From: Hyphomicrobiales bacterium
Lineage (GTDB): Bacteria > Pseudomonadota > Alphaproteobacteria > Rhizobiales > Rhizobiaceae
Direction: 5' to 3'
NCBI GenBank assembly: GCA_900471515.1
Contig: UCFC01000013.1
Location: forward strand, 124,001-188,000
Length of the DNA stretch: 64,000 nucleotides
The notes beneath the pieces are model-generated. The model was not told where the DNA came from. It did no database searches and saw nothing but the letters and a program-made list of their open reading frames with translations. Numbering within the stretch: position 1 is the stretch's first letter; the number at the start of each line of letters is the position of its first letter. Shown in pieces: positions 17,615 to 26,375 of the stretch. Both the position numbers and the translations under genes were made by a program.

Positions 17615-17641
17615 AAAGGCCGCTGCGAGGCGGCCTTTTTA
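17615..17641 (+). terminator. Rho-independent terminator after clpA
   Basis: A perfect 9-bp stem AAAGGCCGC / GCGGCCTTT with a six-base loop, ending in TTTTT. The A tract on the 5' arm may let it stop minus-strand transcription from the Dabb gene as well. Confidence 0.9.
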
Positions 17642-17688
17642 TTTGCGCAGGAAAAGGCTTGAGGCGCGGCCCGGCACGCTCCGGAACG

Positions 17689-17979
17689 TCAGAGCCTGGC
17701 GTAGTCGATCTCGAGGAAGTCCGCGACTTCGGGCACCCAGCGGTCGCGCACGAAGGCCACATGCCGCGGGTGGATGTTGTAGGCGTCGTAACCGGCCTGA
17801 TCCTCGAACTCCATCGAGAAGCCGAAGGTGAAATCGTTCTTCGGGCTCGTCTGGCGGAGTTGCTCGAAATTTCGCACGCTTGGGATCTGCTTGAGCGTCA
17901 AAGCCTCATCGAGGAAAGCCTTCTCCTCGGCAGAGCCCGCGGCATGCTTCAGGCGGAACGCAACTGTGTGGCGGATCAT
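17689..17979 (-). CDS. Dabb (stress-responsive alpha/beta barrel) protein
   Basis: A 96-residue ferredoxin-like dimeric alpha/beta barrel protein. It begins MIRHTVAFRLKH, has the conserved EKAFLDEALTLKQIPSV helix region, and the FGFSMEFEDQAGYDAYNIHPRHVAFV segment typical of the Dabb family. Family members range from plant stress proteins to enzymes of unknown substrate; none can be chosen from sequence. It is last in a minus-strand series behind the HIT gene (58 bases), and converges with clpA. Confidence 0.88.
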   Translation of the reverse strand: MIRHTVAFRLKHAAGSAEEKAFLDEALTLKQIPSVRNFEQLRQTSPKNDFTFGFSMEFEDQAGYDAYNIHPRHVAFVRDRWVPEVADFLEIDYARL

Positions 17980-18037
17980 GATTTCCTCCTAAATCGATGA
18001 AGTAATTCAGTATATTTTAAAGCGGGGCGGCCTGCCG

Positions 18038-18466
18038 TTACGCGAGTTCCGCCTTGATCTTCTCTGCGTGGGCTGCGAGCACCGCGCCATCCTCCATCTT
18101 GCCGGAATGCGGCTTGAGTGCCACGCCGGCATGCCGCGGGATGACGTGGAAATGCAGGTGGAAAACGGTCTGGCCGGCGGCCGGTTCGTTGAACTGGGCG
18201 ATGAACACGCCATCTGCGTCGAACGCTTCCTTGACCGCATTGGCCATTTTCTGCACGACCGTGATCGTATGGGAAAGCGAGGCCGGATCGGCATCGAAAA
18301 TATTGCGGGAAGGCGCTTTCGGCAAGACCAGCACATGGCCGGGCGCCTGCGGCATCACATCCATCAGGGCGACAGTCATGTCGTCTTCGTAGACGCGATG
18401 TGACGGGATTTCGCCGCGCAGGATCTTGGCGAAGATATTGTTGTCGTCATAGGCGGCGCTGGTCAT
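18038..18466 (-). CDS. HIT family nucleotide-binding protein
   Basis: A 142-residue histidine-triad hydrolase of the HinT/protein kinase C inhibitor branch. The triad HLHFHV is at 103-108, with the catalytic middle His at 105, and the N-terminal NNIFAKILRGEIPSHRVYED start is typical. HIT proteins of this type hydrolyse nucleoside phosphoramidates such as adenylated lysine. It is 54 bases downstream of the DUF482 gene in the same orientation, so an operon is likely. Confidence 0.92.
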   Translation of the reverse strand: MTSAAYDDNNIFAKILRGEIPSHRVYEDDMTVALMDVMPQAPGHVLVLPKAPSRNIFDADPASLSHTITVVQKMANAVKEAFDADGVFIAQFNEPAAGQTVFHLHFHVIPRHAGVALKPHSGKMEDGAVLAAHAEKIKAELA

Positions 18467-18520
18467 GGCGAAATCTCCTCATGTTTTCTTGGATCGCGTA
18501 GCGCGGCGGGGCCAAGCGCG

Positions 18521-19723
18521 TCAATCCTCCTGCAGCCGTTCGCCCTTGCGGAAGGGCGTGTGTTCGGCAAGCACCTCATTCATATATTCGACATCCTCCC
18601 GCTCGCGCTCGAGATAGTCGGCGACCGCGCGCCGCAATCCCGCATGGGCGATATAATGGGCGGAATGCGTTGTCACCGGCAGATAGCCGCGGGCGAGCTT
18701 GTGTTCGCCCTGCGCACCGGCCTCCACCTTCTTCAGGCCCTTTTCCAGCGCGAAGTCGATGGCCTGGTGGTAGCAGACCTCGAAATGCAGGAAGGGATGG
18801 TCCTCGATGCAACCCCAGTGCCGTCCGTAGAGCGTATCGCCGCCGATGAAGTTGATGGCGCCCGCGACATAGCGGCCGTCGCGTTTTGCCATGACGAGCA
18901 GGATGTCATCGGCCATGCGCTCGCCGATAAGCGAATAGAACTTGCGCGTCAGATAGGGCCGGCCCCATTTGCGCCCGCCCGTATCCATATAGAAGGCGAA
19001 GAACTGGTCCCAGATGCTTTCGGTCAGGTCCCGTCCGGTCAGCCAGTCGATGGTAATGCCGTTCTCGACCGCCGTCCGCCGCTCCTTGCGCAATGCCTTG
19101 CGCTTGCGGGAGGCGAGCGTCTCCAGGAATTCGTCGTGGTTGGCATAACCTTCGTTGATGAAATGGAACTGCTTGTCCGTGCGGTGCAGATAGCCGTCGG
19201 TCTCGAAGACCGACATTTCGTCCTCCGGCACGAAGGTAACATGGGCCGAGGAAACATCGAGGCGGCGCACGACCTCTTTCAGGCTTTCCGCCATCGCATT
19301 CTGGATCGGGTGCCGTTCGAAACCCTCGGCGACGAGCAGGCGAGGCCCGGTGGCTGGCGTGAAGGGGATCGAACATTGCAGCTTCGGATAGTAGCTGCCG
19401 CCGGCCCGCTCGAAAGCGTCGGCCCAGCCGTGGTCGAAGACATATTCGCCCTGGCTGTGGTTCTTGAGATAGCCGGGCAGGGCGCCGACCAGTTCGCCCT
19501 TGTCCGTCTCCAGCAGCATGTGATGGCCAAGCCAGCCGGTCTGTGCCGTGGCCGAGCCGGATTCTTCCAGCGACGAGAGAAAGGCATGCGAGACGAAAGG
19601 ATTGTAGGCGACGGTGCCGCAATCCTTCGACGCCCCCGAAAGCCTGGACCAGCGCTCGGGGGAAATGGCGGTGAATGATCGCTCGATGCGAATGGAAAGT
19701 TCGTCTGACGATTGGTCTGTCAT
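18521..19723 (-). CDS. DUF482 / FemAB-like GNAT acyltransferase
   Basis: A 400-residue protein of the DUF482 (PF04339) family, distantly related to FemAB peptidyltransferases and the GNAT fold. Conserved phrases seen are FVSHAFLSSLEESGSA, YVFDHGWADAFERAGGSYYPKLQ, the arginine/lysine-rich LASRKRKALRKERR near the middle, and GAQGEHKLARGYLP. The reaction is not known for this family; aminoacyl or acyl transfer is inferred from fold relatives. It lies between the GDPD gene (78 bases upstream) and the HIT gene. Confidence 0.87.
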   Translation of the reverse strand: MTDQSSDELSIRIERSFTAISPERWSRLSGASKDCGTVAYNPFVSHAFLSSLEESGSATAQTGWLGHHMLLETDKGELVGALPGYLKNHSQGEYVFDHGWADAFERAGGSYYPKLQCSIPFTPATGPRLLVAEGFERHPIQNAMAESLKEVVRRLDVSSAHVTFVPEDEMSVFETDGYLHRTDKQFHFINEGYANHDEFLETLASRKRKALRKERRTAVENGITIDWLTGRDLTESIWDQFFAFYMDTGGRKWGRPYLTRKFYSLIGERMADDILLVMAKRDGRYVAGAINFIGGDTLYGRHWGCIEDHPFLHFEVCYHQAIDFALEKGLKKVEAGAQGEHKLARGYLPVTTHSAHYIAHAGLRRAVADYLEREREDVEYMNEVLAEHTPFRKGERLQED

Positions 19724-19801
19724 GAAGCAAATGCGAAGCCGTTGGGGGGAGGGAGCGGGCTCCCTCCCAGTCTGCGCACGATCTTGTTCAAAAAGCGAGC
19801 G

Positions 19802-20521
19802 TCAAACCGCCGCGCGCGGATCGAAGCCTTCGAAAGTCATCTGATCGGCATTCTCGAAAGTATGCTTGCGGGCTTCTTCGTCGCGCACCGTCCAGGTGAT
19901 GACAGGAATGCCCTTGCCGCGCTGGCCGCTGATAAAGGAGTTCGGCAGGTCGGCATAATAGTAGGAGATGAAGTCGAGGCCGAAGGCCATCGCCTTCTCA
20001 TGCGTGGCATAGTCTTCCGGCGTATTGCCGTTGGCCGTCAGGCCGACCGGATAGGGCGCGTTCAGGTCCTTGAGATCTTTCAGCAGCCAGTGGTCGAAGC
20101 TCATCAGCGCGACCTTGCCCGCATAGCCTTCCAGCACGTCCAGAACCGCTTCCGCAAAGCCTTCGTCGTCGGCTTCGCGGCCCTTGAGTTCCAGCACCAG
20201 CGGCACTTTGCCCTGCACGAGGTCGAGAAGCTGCTTCAGCGTCGGCACCTTGTCGGCGGTGCCGCCGACGGCGATCAGCCCGAGCTCCCTGGAGGTCCGT
20301 TCCCGCACGTCGCCTTTGAGATTGCAGAGACGTTCCATATCTTCGTCATGGAAGATGACCGGCACGCCGTCGGATGCGTAATGCAGGTCGCATTCGATGG
20401 CGAAGCCCGCTTCGACGGCGCGGGAGAAGGCCGAAAGCGTGTTTTCCCAGATGGCTTTGTTGAGGTCGTGATAGCCGCGATGCGCAACCGGCAGCTCTTT
20501 GATCCAGGCGGCATTCGTCAT
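19802..20521 (-). CDS. Glycerophosphodiester phosphodiesterase
   Basis: A 239-residue GDPD-family TIM-barrel enzyme that hydrolyses glycerophosphodiesters to glycerol-3-phosphate and an alcohol. The catalytic His14-Arg15, metal ligands Glu43 and Asp45 and catalytic His58 are visible, with ENT at 26-28. There is no signal peptide, so it is cytoplasmic. The ATG overlaps the last base of the ridA-like stop (TAATG); a longer frame exists but runs through that gene. The enzyme could recycle headgroups from membrane lipid turnover. Confidence 0.92.
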   Translation of the reverse strand: MTNAAWIKELPVAHRGYHDLNKAIWENTLSAFSRAVEAGFAIECDLHYASDGVPVIFHDEDMERLCNLKGDVRERTSRELGLIAVGGTADKVPTLKQLLDLVQGKVPLVLELKGREADDEGFAEAVLDVLEGYAGKVALMSFDHWLLKDLKDLNAPYPVGLTANGNTPEDYATHEKAMAFGLDFISYYYADLPNSFISGQRGKGIPVITWTVRDEEARKHTFENADQMTFEGFDPRAAV

Positions 20522-20988
20522 TAGGCGATTTCCATGATAGCATCGATTTCGACGGCGGCACCGAGCGGCAGGGCCGCCATGCCGACGGCGGCGCGGGCAT
20601 GTTTGCCGGCTTCGCCGAGCACGTTGGCGATCAGGTTCGAGGCGCCGTTGATGACAAGGTGCTGCTCGACGAATTCCGGTGTCGAGGCAACGAAGCCGTT
20701 GAGCTTGATGACGCGGCGGATGCGGCCGAGATCGCCGCCGAGTGCGGCCTTCGCCTGCGCGAGAATGTTGATGGCGCAAAGCTCTGCCGCGCGCTGGCCA
20801 GCGGCGACATCGACGTTCCTGCCGAGATGGCCCGACACCGCGACCTTGCCGCTTTCGAGCGGCAGCTGGCCGGAGATGGTGAGCAGATTGCCGCTGATGA
20901 CATACGGGACATAGTTGGCGGCAGGTGCGGCAGCTTCGGGCAGGGTTATCCCCATTTCCGACAGACGCGCGGCGATTTGATCGGACAT
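20521..20988 (-). CDS. RidA family protein (long YjgH-like form)
   Basis: A 155-residue RidA/YjgF-family protein. The classical RidA is about 128 residues; this longer form begins MSDQIAARLSEMGITLPEAAAPAANYVPYVISGN and ends RAAVGMAALPLGAAVEIDAIMEIA, the family's C-terminal signature with its arginine. Standard RidA proteins deaminate reactive enamines and imines, but activity of this subgroup is less certain. The ATG used has GCGGAG 7 bases upstream; a start 8 codons earlier lacks one. It is the first gene of the ridA-gdpD-DUF482-HIT-Dabb series. Confidence 0.88.
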   Translation of the reverse strand: MSDQIAARLSEMGITLPEAAAPAANYVPYVISGNLLTISGQLPLESGKVAVSGHLGRNVDVAAGQRAAELCAINILAQAKAALGGDLGRIRRVIKLNGFVASTPEFVEQHLVINGASNLIANVLGEAGKHARAAVGMAALPLGAAVEIDAIMEIA

Positions 20989-21063
20989 TTTCGTCTCCGC
21001 TTTTGTTGTCAATTCTTCAAAAATTATGCATCAAGACTAGAATCTTTAATGTGACAGTTTCGA

Positions 21064-21091
21064 GCCTCGATTTGGCCGCCTCGATTTGGCC
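21064..21091. repeat. Perfect 14-bp tandem duplication upstream of eipB
   Basis: GCCTCGATTTGGCC occurs twice without a gap (21064-21077 and 21078-21091). It ends 11 bases before a TATAAC (21103-21108) that could be the eipB -10, so it sits in the promoter region. Confidence 0.8.
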
Positions 21092-21138
21092 GAAAGCGTT
21101 CTTATAACATCGCGGACGAGTCCAACAGGAGTTAATGA

Positions 21139-21978
21139 ATGTTCCGATCGTTACTTGCCGCTCTTCTCCTCGCGAGCGTTTCCGCCAGTGCTGTGGCGGC
21201 TGCGCCGGCGACGAGCGCTGCGATCGCGACCGGGCTCGTCGCTCACCGCGCCGTTTACGATCTGGAACTGAAGGACGCTTCCGAACGTTCCGGCATCGCC
21301 TCCATGTACGGCCGCATGGTCTATGAGTTCGACGGCAATTATTGCGAAGGGTTCACCACCAATTTCCGCTTCGTCACCCAGATCGACACGGGCGACAACG
21401 TGCGTGTCAGCGACCAGCAGACCAGGACCTACGAAAGCCTGAAGGACGGCAGGTTCACCTTCGACACCAAGTCCTTCACCGATGACCAGCTCGACAAGGA
21501 AGTCAACGGCGCGGCGGAAGACAAGCCGGAAGGCGTGAAGGTCGACCTCACCCAGCCGGCAAGCCGCGAATTGCAGCTCGAAGAAAGCCGCTTCCCCACC
21601 GAGCACATGCTCGACGTCATCCAGAACGCCAAGGACGGCAAGCGCTTCTTCGAGGCCCGCGTCTTCGACGGTTCCGACGACGGCGACAAGTCCCTGGTGA
21701 CGACGACCATCGTCGGCAAGCAGGAGACCCCGGTCACGGACGAGGCCGATGCCGGCAATGCCGGCCAGTTCGCCAGGGCCGCTTTCTGGCCGGTGACGAT
21801 CTCCTATTTCAACGAGAATGCCAAATCCGACACGCTGCCGGTCTACCGCATGTCGTTCAAGCTCTATGAGAACGGCATTACCCGCGACCTGACGATGGAC
21901 TACGGCGATTTCGTTCTGACCGGCAAGCTCACCAAGCTCGAACTGCTGGACAAGAAGGCCGCGCCGACCTGCCAGTAA
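21139..21978 (+). CDS. eipB: EipB-type periplasmic envelope integrity protein (DUF1849)
   Basis: A 279-residue secreted protein with a signal peptide (about 1-22) and a single DUF1849 domain. Brucella EipB, the studied member, is a periplasmic beta-spiral protein needed for envelope integrity, stabilised by one disulfide. The same two cysteines, C69 (NYCEGF) and C278 (APTCQ, next to last), are the only ones here. The ATG has AGGAG 8 bases upstream. It precedes rpsB by 250 bases in the same direction but probably has its own promoter. Confidence 0.9.
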   Translation: MFRSLLAALLLASVSASAVAAAPATSAAIATGLVAHRAVYDLELKDASERSGIASMYGRMVYEFDGNYCEGFTTNFRFVTQIDTGDNVRVSDQQTRTYESLKDGRFTFDTKSFTDDQLDKEVNGAAEDKPEGVKVDLTQPASRELQLEESRFPTEHMLDVIQNAKDGKRFFEARVFDGSDDGDKSLVTTTIVGKQETPVTDEADAGNAGQFARAAFWPVTISYFNENAKSDTLPVYRMSFKLYENGITRDLTMDYGDFVLTGKLTKLELLDKKAAPTCQ

Positions 21979-22229
21979 GGCGGCATGGTCATAGGCTGGC
22001 CTGTTGCCGACAGGTTGCGCAGCCCGCATCCATGTCGTTGCCACGCGACCGCAGGCAGATTTTTCAGCGAAAGCCTTGCTTTTGCGGAGAATCGAATGTA
22101 AGGGCACCCGCATTCCACACGTAAGGCATGGGATCGTCCGGGAGAAATCCGGCTTTTCCGCCCGGTGGCGTCCTTAAAGAGGATGCTGTTCGCCTTGCGG
22201 AGGTTCAACCGGAAAAGGAGTAACAAGGC

Positions 22230-22997
22230 ATGGCATTGCCTGATTTTTCCATGCGTCAGCTTCTCGAAGCAGGCGTCCACTTCGGCCACCAGACGCATCG
22301 CTGGAACCCGAAGATGAAGCCGTATATTTTCGGCGATCGTAACAATATCCACATCATCGACCTGGCCCAGACCGTTCCGATGCTGTCGCGCGCCCTGCAG
22401 GTCGTGTCCGACACCGTTGCTCGCGGCGGCCGTGTTCTCTTCGTCGGCACCAAGCGTCAGGCTTCCGAGCTGATCGCTGACTCGGCCAAGCGTTCCGCCC
22501 AGTACTACGTCAACTCGCGTTGGCTCGGCGGCATGATGACGAACTGGAAGACGATCTCCAACTCAATCCAGCGCCTGCGCAAGCTCGACGAAATCCTCGC
22601 CGCCGAGCAGTCCGGCTACTCCAAGAAGGAGCGCCTGAACCTCGAGCGCGAGCGCGAAAAGCTCGACAAGGCCCTCGGCGGTATCAAGGACATGGGCGGC
22701 ACGCCGGACCTGATGTTCATCATCGATACCAATAAGGAAAAGATCGCGATCGACGAAGCCAAGCGCCTCGGCATCCCGGTCGTCGCCATCATCGACTCGA
22801 ACTGCGATCCGGACCTGATCGACTATCCGATCCCGGGCAACGACGACGCCTCGCGCGCCATCGCTCTCTACTGCGACCTGATCGCCCGCGCGGCCATCGA
22901 CGGTATCGCCCGTCAGCAGAGCGGATCGGGCCGCGACCTCGGCGCTTCGACCGAAGTTCCGTTCGAGCCGGCGCTCGATGAGGCGAGCGAAGCCTGA
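22230..22997 (+). CDS. rpsB: 30S ribosomal protein S2
   Basis: A 255-residue S2 protein of the small subunit, with the family opening [28 protein letters not shown] and the blocks [12 protein letters not shown] and [12 protein letters not shown]. It ends in a short, serine- and acid-containing extension. AAAGGAG lies 7 bases before the ATG. It is followed by tsf after 240 bases, the near-universal order, with a hairpin between them. Confidence 0.97.
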   Translation: MALPDFSMRQLLEAGVHFGHQTHRWNPKMKPYIFGDRNNIHIIDLAQTVPMLSRALQVVSDTVARGGRVLFVGTKRQASELIADSAKRSAQYYVNSRWLGGMMTNWKTISNSIQRLRKLDEILAAEQSGYSKKERLNLEREREKLDKALGGIKDMGGTPDLMFIIDTNKEKIAIDEAKRLGIPVVAIIDSNCDPDLIDYPIPGNDDASRAIALYCDLIARAAIDGIARQQSGSGRDLGASTEVPFEPALDEASEA

Positions 22998-23045
22998 TAA
23001 AAGCGGGTGGAGCAAAAGCTCTGCCCAAGCTTGCAAAGATTGGGA

Positions 23046-23081
23046 AAGGCCGCTCGCGACTCTCAGAAGTTCGGCGGCCTT
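23046..23081 (+). terminator. Stem-loop between rpsB and tsf
   Basis: An 8-bp stem AAGGCCGC / GCGGCCTT with a 20-base loop lies 48 bases after rpsB. Only two Ts follow, so at most it would be an attenuator lowering tsf relative to rpsB, as is known for the E. coli pair. Confidence 0.5.
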
Positions 23082-23237
23082 GCCCGTTTCAGGCGGAAGC
23101 CGCGACTGCTTTCGCCTCCACGAATTCTGTATGGCGCGTCTTCATAACGCTGTCATACATACAGGTACATTTCGTGCCTCAATCCGGTGCCGCACCGCCT
23201 TCCGCGGGCCACCGTATGAACCGACAAGAGGAAGCTT

Positions 23238-24164
23238 ATGACCGAGATTACGGCTGCACTGGTGAAGGAACTGCGCGAAAAGTCTGGCGCAGGCATGATG
23301 GACTGCAAGAAGGCGCTGACCGAAACCAACGGCGACATCGAAGCCGCGATCGACTGGCTGCGCGCCAAGGGCATTTCCAAGGCCGACAAGAAGTCCGGCC
23401 GTGCCGCCGCTGAAGGCCTGGTTGCCATCGCCGGCGCAGGTCACAAGGCTGTCGTCGTCGAGCTCAACTCCGAAACCGACTTCGTTGCCCGTAACGACGC
23501 CTTCCAGGACCTCGCACGCGGCATTGCCGAAGTTGCGCTCTCCACCGACGGCACGGTCGAAGCCATTTCGGCTGCGATCTATCCGGCATCCGGCAAGCCG
23601 GTCGCCGACACCATCAAGGAAGCGATCGCGACCATCGGCGAGAACATGACGCTTCGTCGTGCGGCCAAGCTGGAAGTCGAGCACGGCGTCGTGGCGACCT
23701 ACATCCACAACGCTGCCGGCGACGGCATCGGCAAGCTCGGCGTTCTCGTCGCGCTGAAGTCGGTCGGCGACAAGGCCGTCCTGACCTCGATCGGCCGCCA
23801 GATCGCCATGCACATCGCTGCCACCAACCCGCTGGCAATCCGTGCCGAAGAAGTCGATGCCGCCGTCGCCGAGCGCGAGCGCAACGTCTTCATCGAGCAG
23901 TCGCGCGAATCCGGCAAGCCGGAAGCCATCATCGAAAAGATGGTTGAAGGCCGCATGCGCAAGTTCTTCGAAGAAGTCGCTCTTCTCTCGCAGTCTTTCG
24001 TCATCAATCCGGACCTGACGGTCGGCGCCGCGATCAAGGCAGCCGAAAAGGAAGCCGGCGCTGCGATCGAAATCACCGGCATGGCACGCCTCCTCCTCGG
24101 CGAAGGCGTCGAGAAGGAAGAGACCGACTTCGCGGCCGAAGTCGCTGCTGTCGCCAAGGGTTGA
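23238..24164 (+). CDS. tsf: Elongation factor Ts
   Basis: A 308-residue nucleotide exchange factor for EF-Tu. The N-terminal UBA-like domain shows [19 protein letters not shown], and the exchange motif is [13 protein letters not shown] with the conserved Asp-Phe pair. The core then repeats in two subdomains as in E. coli. AAGAGGAAG lies before the ATG. It lies between rpsB and pyrH, each separated by a hairpin-bearing spacer. Confidence 0.97.
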   Translation: MTEITAALVKELREKSGAGMMDCKKALTETNGDIEAAIDWLRAKGISKADKKSGRAAAEGLVAIAGAGHKAVVVELNSETDFVARNDAFQDLARGIAEVALSTDGTVEAISAAIYPASGKPVADTIKEAIATIGENMTLRRAAKLEVEHGVVATYIHNAAGDGIGKLGVLVALKSVGDKAVLTSIGRQIAMHIAATNPLAIRAEEVDAAVAERERNVFIEQSRESGKPEAIIEKMVEGRMRKFFEEVALLSQSFVINPDLTVGAAIKAAEKEAGAAIEITGMARLLLGEGVEKEETDFAAEVAAVAKG

Positions 24165-24189
24165 TCCTTCAGCCATATTTGGGAAAACC

Positions 24190-24221
24190 GAAGGGCATCG
24201 CGTGACAACGCGGTGCCCTTC
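24190..24221 (+). terminator. Stem-loop between tsf and pyrH
   Basis: A 13-bp stem, GAAGGGCATCGCG with CGCGGTGCCCTTC (one T-G wobble), closes a six-base loop 25 bases after tsf. It lacks a T run directly after it, so partial termination or message stabilisation is possible. Confidence 0.6.
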
Positions 24222-24259
24222 GTGTATCGGGCAATTGCGGCAATATACGAGGAGCCAAC

Positions 24260-24982
24260 ATGACGTCGGAACCAATCTATAAACGTGTTCTACTCAAGGC
24301 TTCCGGGGAAGCCATGATGGGTGCCCAGGGCTTCGGGATCGACGTTGCGGTGGCAGACCGCATCGCCTCCGATATCGCCGATGCAAGGCAGATGGGCGTT
24401 GAAGTCGGCGTCGTCATCGGCGGCGGCAACATCTTCCGCGGCGTGGCGGTTGCGTCCAAGGGCGGAGACCGCGTCACCGGCGACCACATGGGCATGCTCG
24501 GCACGGTCATCAACGCGCTGGCACTCGCCACTTCGCTGCGCAAGCTGAACATCGATACGGTGGTTCTCTCGGCAATCTCCATGCCGGAAATCTGCGAGAG
24601 CTTCTCGCAGCGCGCGACACTCTATCACCTGTCTCTCGGCCGGGTGGTGATCTTCGCCGGCGGCACCGGCAACCCCTTCTTCACCACCGATTCCGCAGCC
24701 GCGCTTCGCGCCGCCGAAATGGGCGCCGAGGCGATCTTCAAGGGCACGCAGGTGGACGGCATCTACACGGCCGATCCGAAGAAGGACCCGGACGCGACGC
24801 GTTTCGACCATCTGACCCACAAGGAGGTTCTCGACCGGGGCCTCGCGGTCATGGACGTTGCTGCTGTTGCTCTGGCGCGCGAAAATTCCATTCCGATCGT
24901 TGTTTTCTCGATCCACGAGAAAGGACGTTTCGCTGAAATCTTGACGGGTGGTGGTCTCAAGACCATCGTATCCGACAACTGA
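24260..24982 (+). CDS. pyrH: Uridylate kinase
   Basis: A 240-residue UMP kinase of the amino acid kinase fold, converting UMP to UDP with ATP. Seen are the N-terminal KRVLLKASGEAMMG, the glycine loop VIGGGNIFRG and FAGGTGNPFFTTDSAAALRA, which binds UMP. GAGGAG precedes the ATG. It is followed by frr after 51 bases, the standard pyrH-frr order linking nucleotide supply, ribosome recycling and the downstream envelope genes. Confidence 0.97.
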   Translation: MTSEPIYKRVLLKASGEAMMGAQGFGIDVAVADRIASDIADARQMGVEVGVVIGGGNIFRGVAVASKGGDRVTGDHMGMLGTVINALALATSLRKLNIDTVVLSAISMPEICESFSQRATLYHLSLGRVVIFAGGTGNPFFTTDSAAALRAAEMGAEAIFKGTQVDGIYTADPKKDPDATRFDHLTHKEVLDRGLAVMDVAAVALARENSIPIVVFSIHEKGRFAEILTGGGLKTIVSDN

Positions 24983-25033
24983 TAGGGAGCTGCGCCGCCG
25001 CCGGTGCAAATCCTCTGAGACGGGAGAATAGGT

Positions 25034-25594
25034 ATGAGTGAAGGTGTCGACATCAAGGAACTGAAGCGCCGCATGGATGGCGCCGTTTCCGCATTCAAGA
25101 GCGATATTGCATCGCTGCGCACGGGGCGTGCTTCGGCCAACATTCTCGATCCGGTGACGGTCGAAGCCTACGGTTCGCGCATGCCGCTGAACCAGGTCGC
25201 CAACATTACCGTGCCCGAGCCGCGCATGCTGACGGTCTCCGTCTGGGACAAGAGCATGGTCGGCGCCGTGGACCGTTCGATTCGCGAATCGAATCTCGGC
25301 CTGAACCCGATCGTCGACGGCCAGAACCTCCGCATCCCGCTGCCGGAACTCAACGAAGAGCGCCGCAAGTCTCTCGTCAAAGTGGCGCACGACTATGCCG
25401 AAAAGAGCAAGGTTGCGATTCGCCATGTTCGCCGCGACGGCATGGACGGCCTTAAGAAAGCCGAAAAGGATGGCGTAATCGGCCAGGACGAAAGCCGGGC
25501 ACAGTCGGACCGCGTCCAGAAAATGACGGACGAGACGATTTTGGAAATCGACCGCTTGCTTGGCGAGAAAGAAAAGGAAATCATGCAAGTCTAG
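25034..25594 (+). CDS. frr: Ribosome recycling factor
   Basis: A 186-residue RRF that, with EF-G, splits post-termination ribosomes. The three-helix bundle and hinge are intact, with [21 protein letters not shown], the [21 protein letters not shown] hinge region and the conserved [17 protein letters not shown]. Length equals E. coli RRF (185). It lies 37 bases before uppS. Confidence 0.97.
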   Translation: MSEGVDIKELKRRMDGAVSAFKSDIASLRTGRASANILDPVTVEAYGSRMPLNQVANITVPEPRMLTVSVWDKSMVGAVDRSIRESNLGLNPIVDGQNLRIPLPELNEERRKSLVKVAHDYAEKSKVAIRHVRRDGMDGLKKAEKDGVIGQDESRAQSDRVQKMTDETILEIDRLLGEKEKEIMQV

Positions 25595-25631
25595 TATACT
25601 TGCGTCCTCGCCAAGAAAGACCGGACGAAAA

Positions 25632-26375
25632 ATGTCGGAGACCTCATTTTTGACTGTGCCAGAACATGTTGCCATCATTATGGATGGCAACGGCCGTTGG
25701 GCAAAGCAGCGCGGCCTGCCACGGACGATGGGACACCGCAGGGCGGTCGAGACCGTTCGCCAGACCGTGCGCACTGCCGGCGATCTTGGCATCAAATATC
25801 TGACGCTTTTTGCCTTCTCGTCGGAGAACTGGCGTCGCCCGGAGGCCGAGGTCACTGATCTCCTCGGCCTGCTGAAGGCCTTCATCCGCAGCGACCTTGC
25901 CGAGTTGCACCGGCAGAACGTGCGCATCCGGGTGATCGGCGACCGCGTCAACCTGCGCAGCGACATCCTCAAGCTTCTGCTGGAAGCCGAGGAGACCACC
26001 AGGGCCAATACGGCGCTGACGCTTGTCATCGCTTTCAACTACGGCTCGCGCGATGAGATCGCCCGCGCCATGATGAGCCTTGCCAAGGACGTGGAGGAGG
26101 GGCGCCTGAGGTCGCAGGATATCACGCCGGCCCTCATCAACGCCCGGCTCGATACGGCCGGCATCCCGGACCCGGATCTCATCATCCGCACCAGCGGCGA
26201 GGAGCGCCTGTCCAACTTCCTGCTCTGGCAGGCCGCCTATTCGGAATTCGTCTTCCTGCCGGAATATTGGCCGGATTTCAGCCGCGAGCTCTTTCTGTCG
26301 GCACTTGAGAAATTTGCCTCGCGCGATCGCCGCTTCGGCGGTCTTTCCGCGCAGGCCGCGGCAGTGAACACCTGA
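25632..26375 (+). CDS. uppS: Undecaprenyl diphosphate synthase
   Basis: A 247-residue cis-prenyltransferase that adds eight isopentenyl units to farnesyl diphosphate, giving the C55 carrier lipid for peptidoglycan and O-antigen. The active-site motif IMDGNGRWA carries catalytic Asp18; H35 and the FSSENWRRP and [15 protein letters not shown] blocks are present. The ATG at 25632 is the first that gives the family N-terminus. Its TGA overlaps the ATG of cdsA (TGATG). Confidence 0.96.
   Translation: MSETSFLTVPEHVAIIMDGNGRWAKQRGLPRTMGHRRAVETVRQTVRTAGDLGIKYLTLFAFSSENWRRPEAEVTDLLGLLKAFIRSDLAELHRQNVRIRVIGDRVNLRSDILKLLLEAEETTRANTALTLVIAFNYGSRDEIARAMMSLAKDVEEGRLRSQDITPALINARLDTAGIPDPDLIIRTSGEERLSNFLLWQAAYSEFVFLPEYWPDFSRELFLSALEKFASRDRRFGGLSAQAAAVNT

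Noticed and set aside
20522..20779. N-terminal extension of the GDPD protein
   Set aside because: The upstream part of the frame is Arg/His-rich shadow of the ridA-like gene; the TAATG junction gives a proper start.
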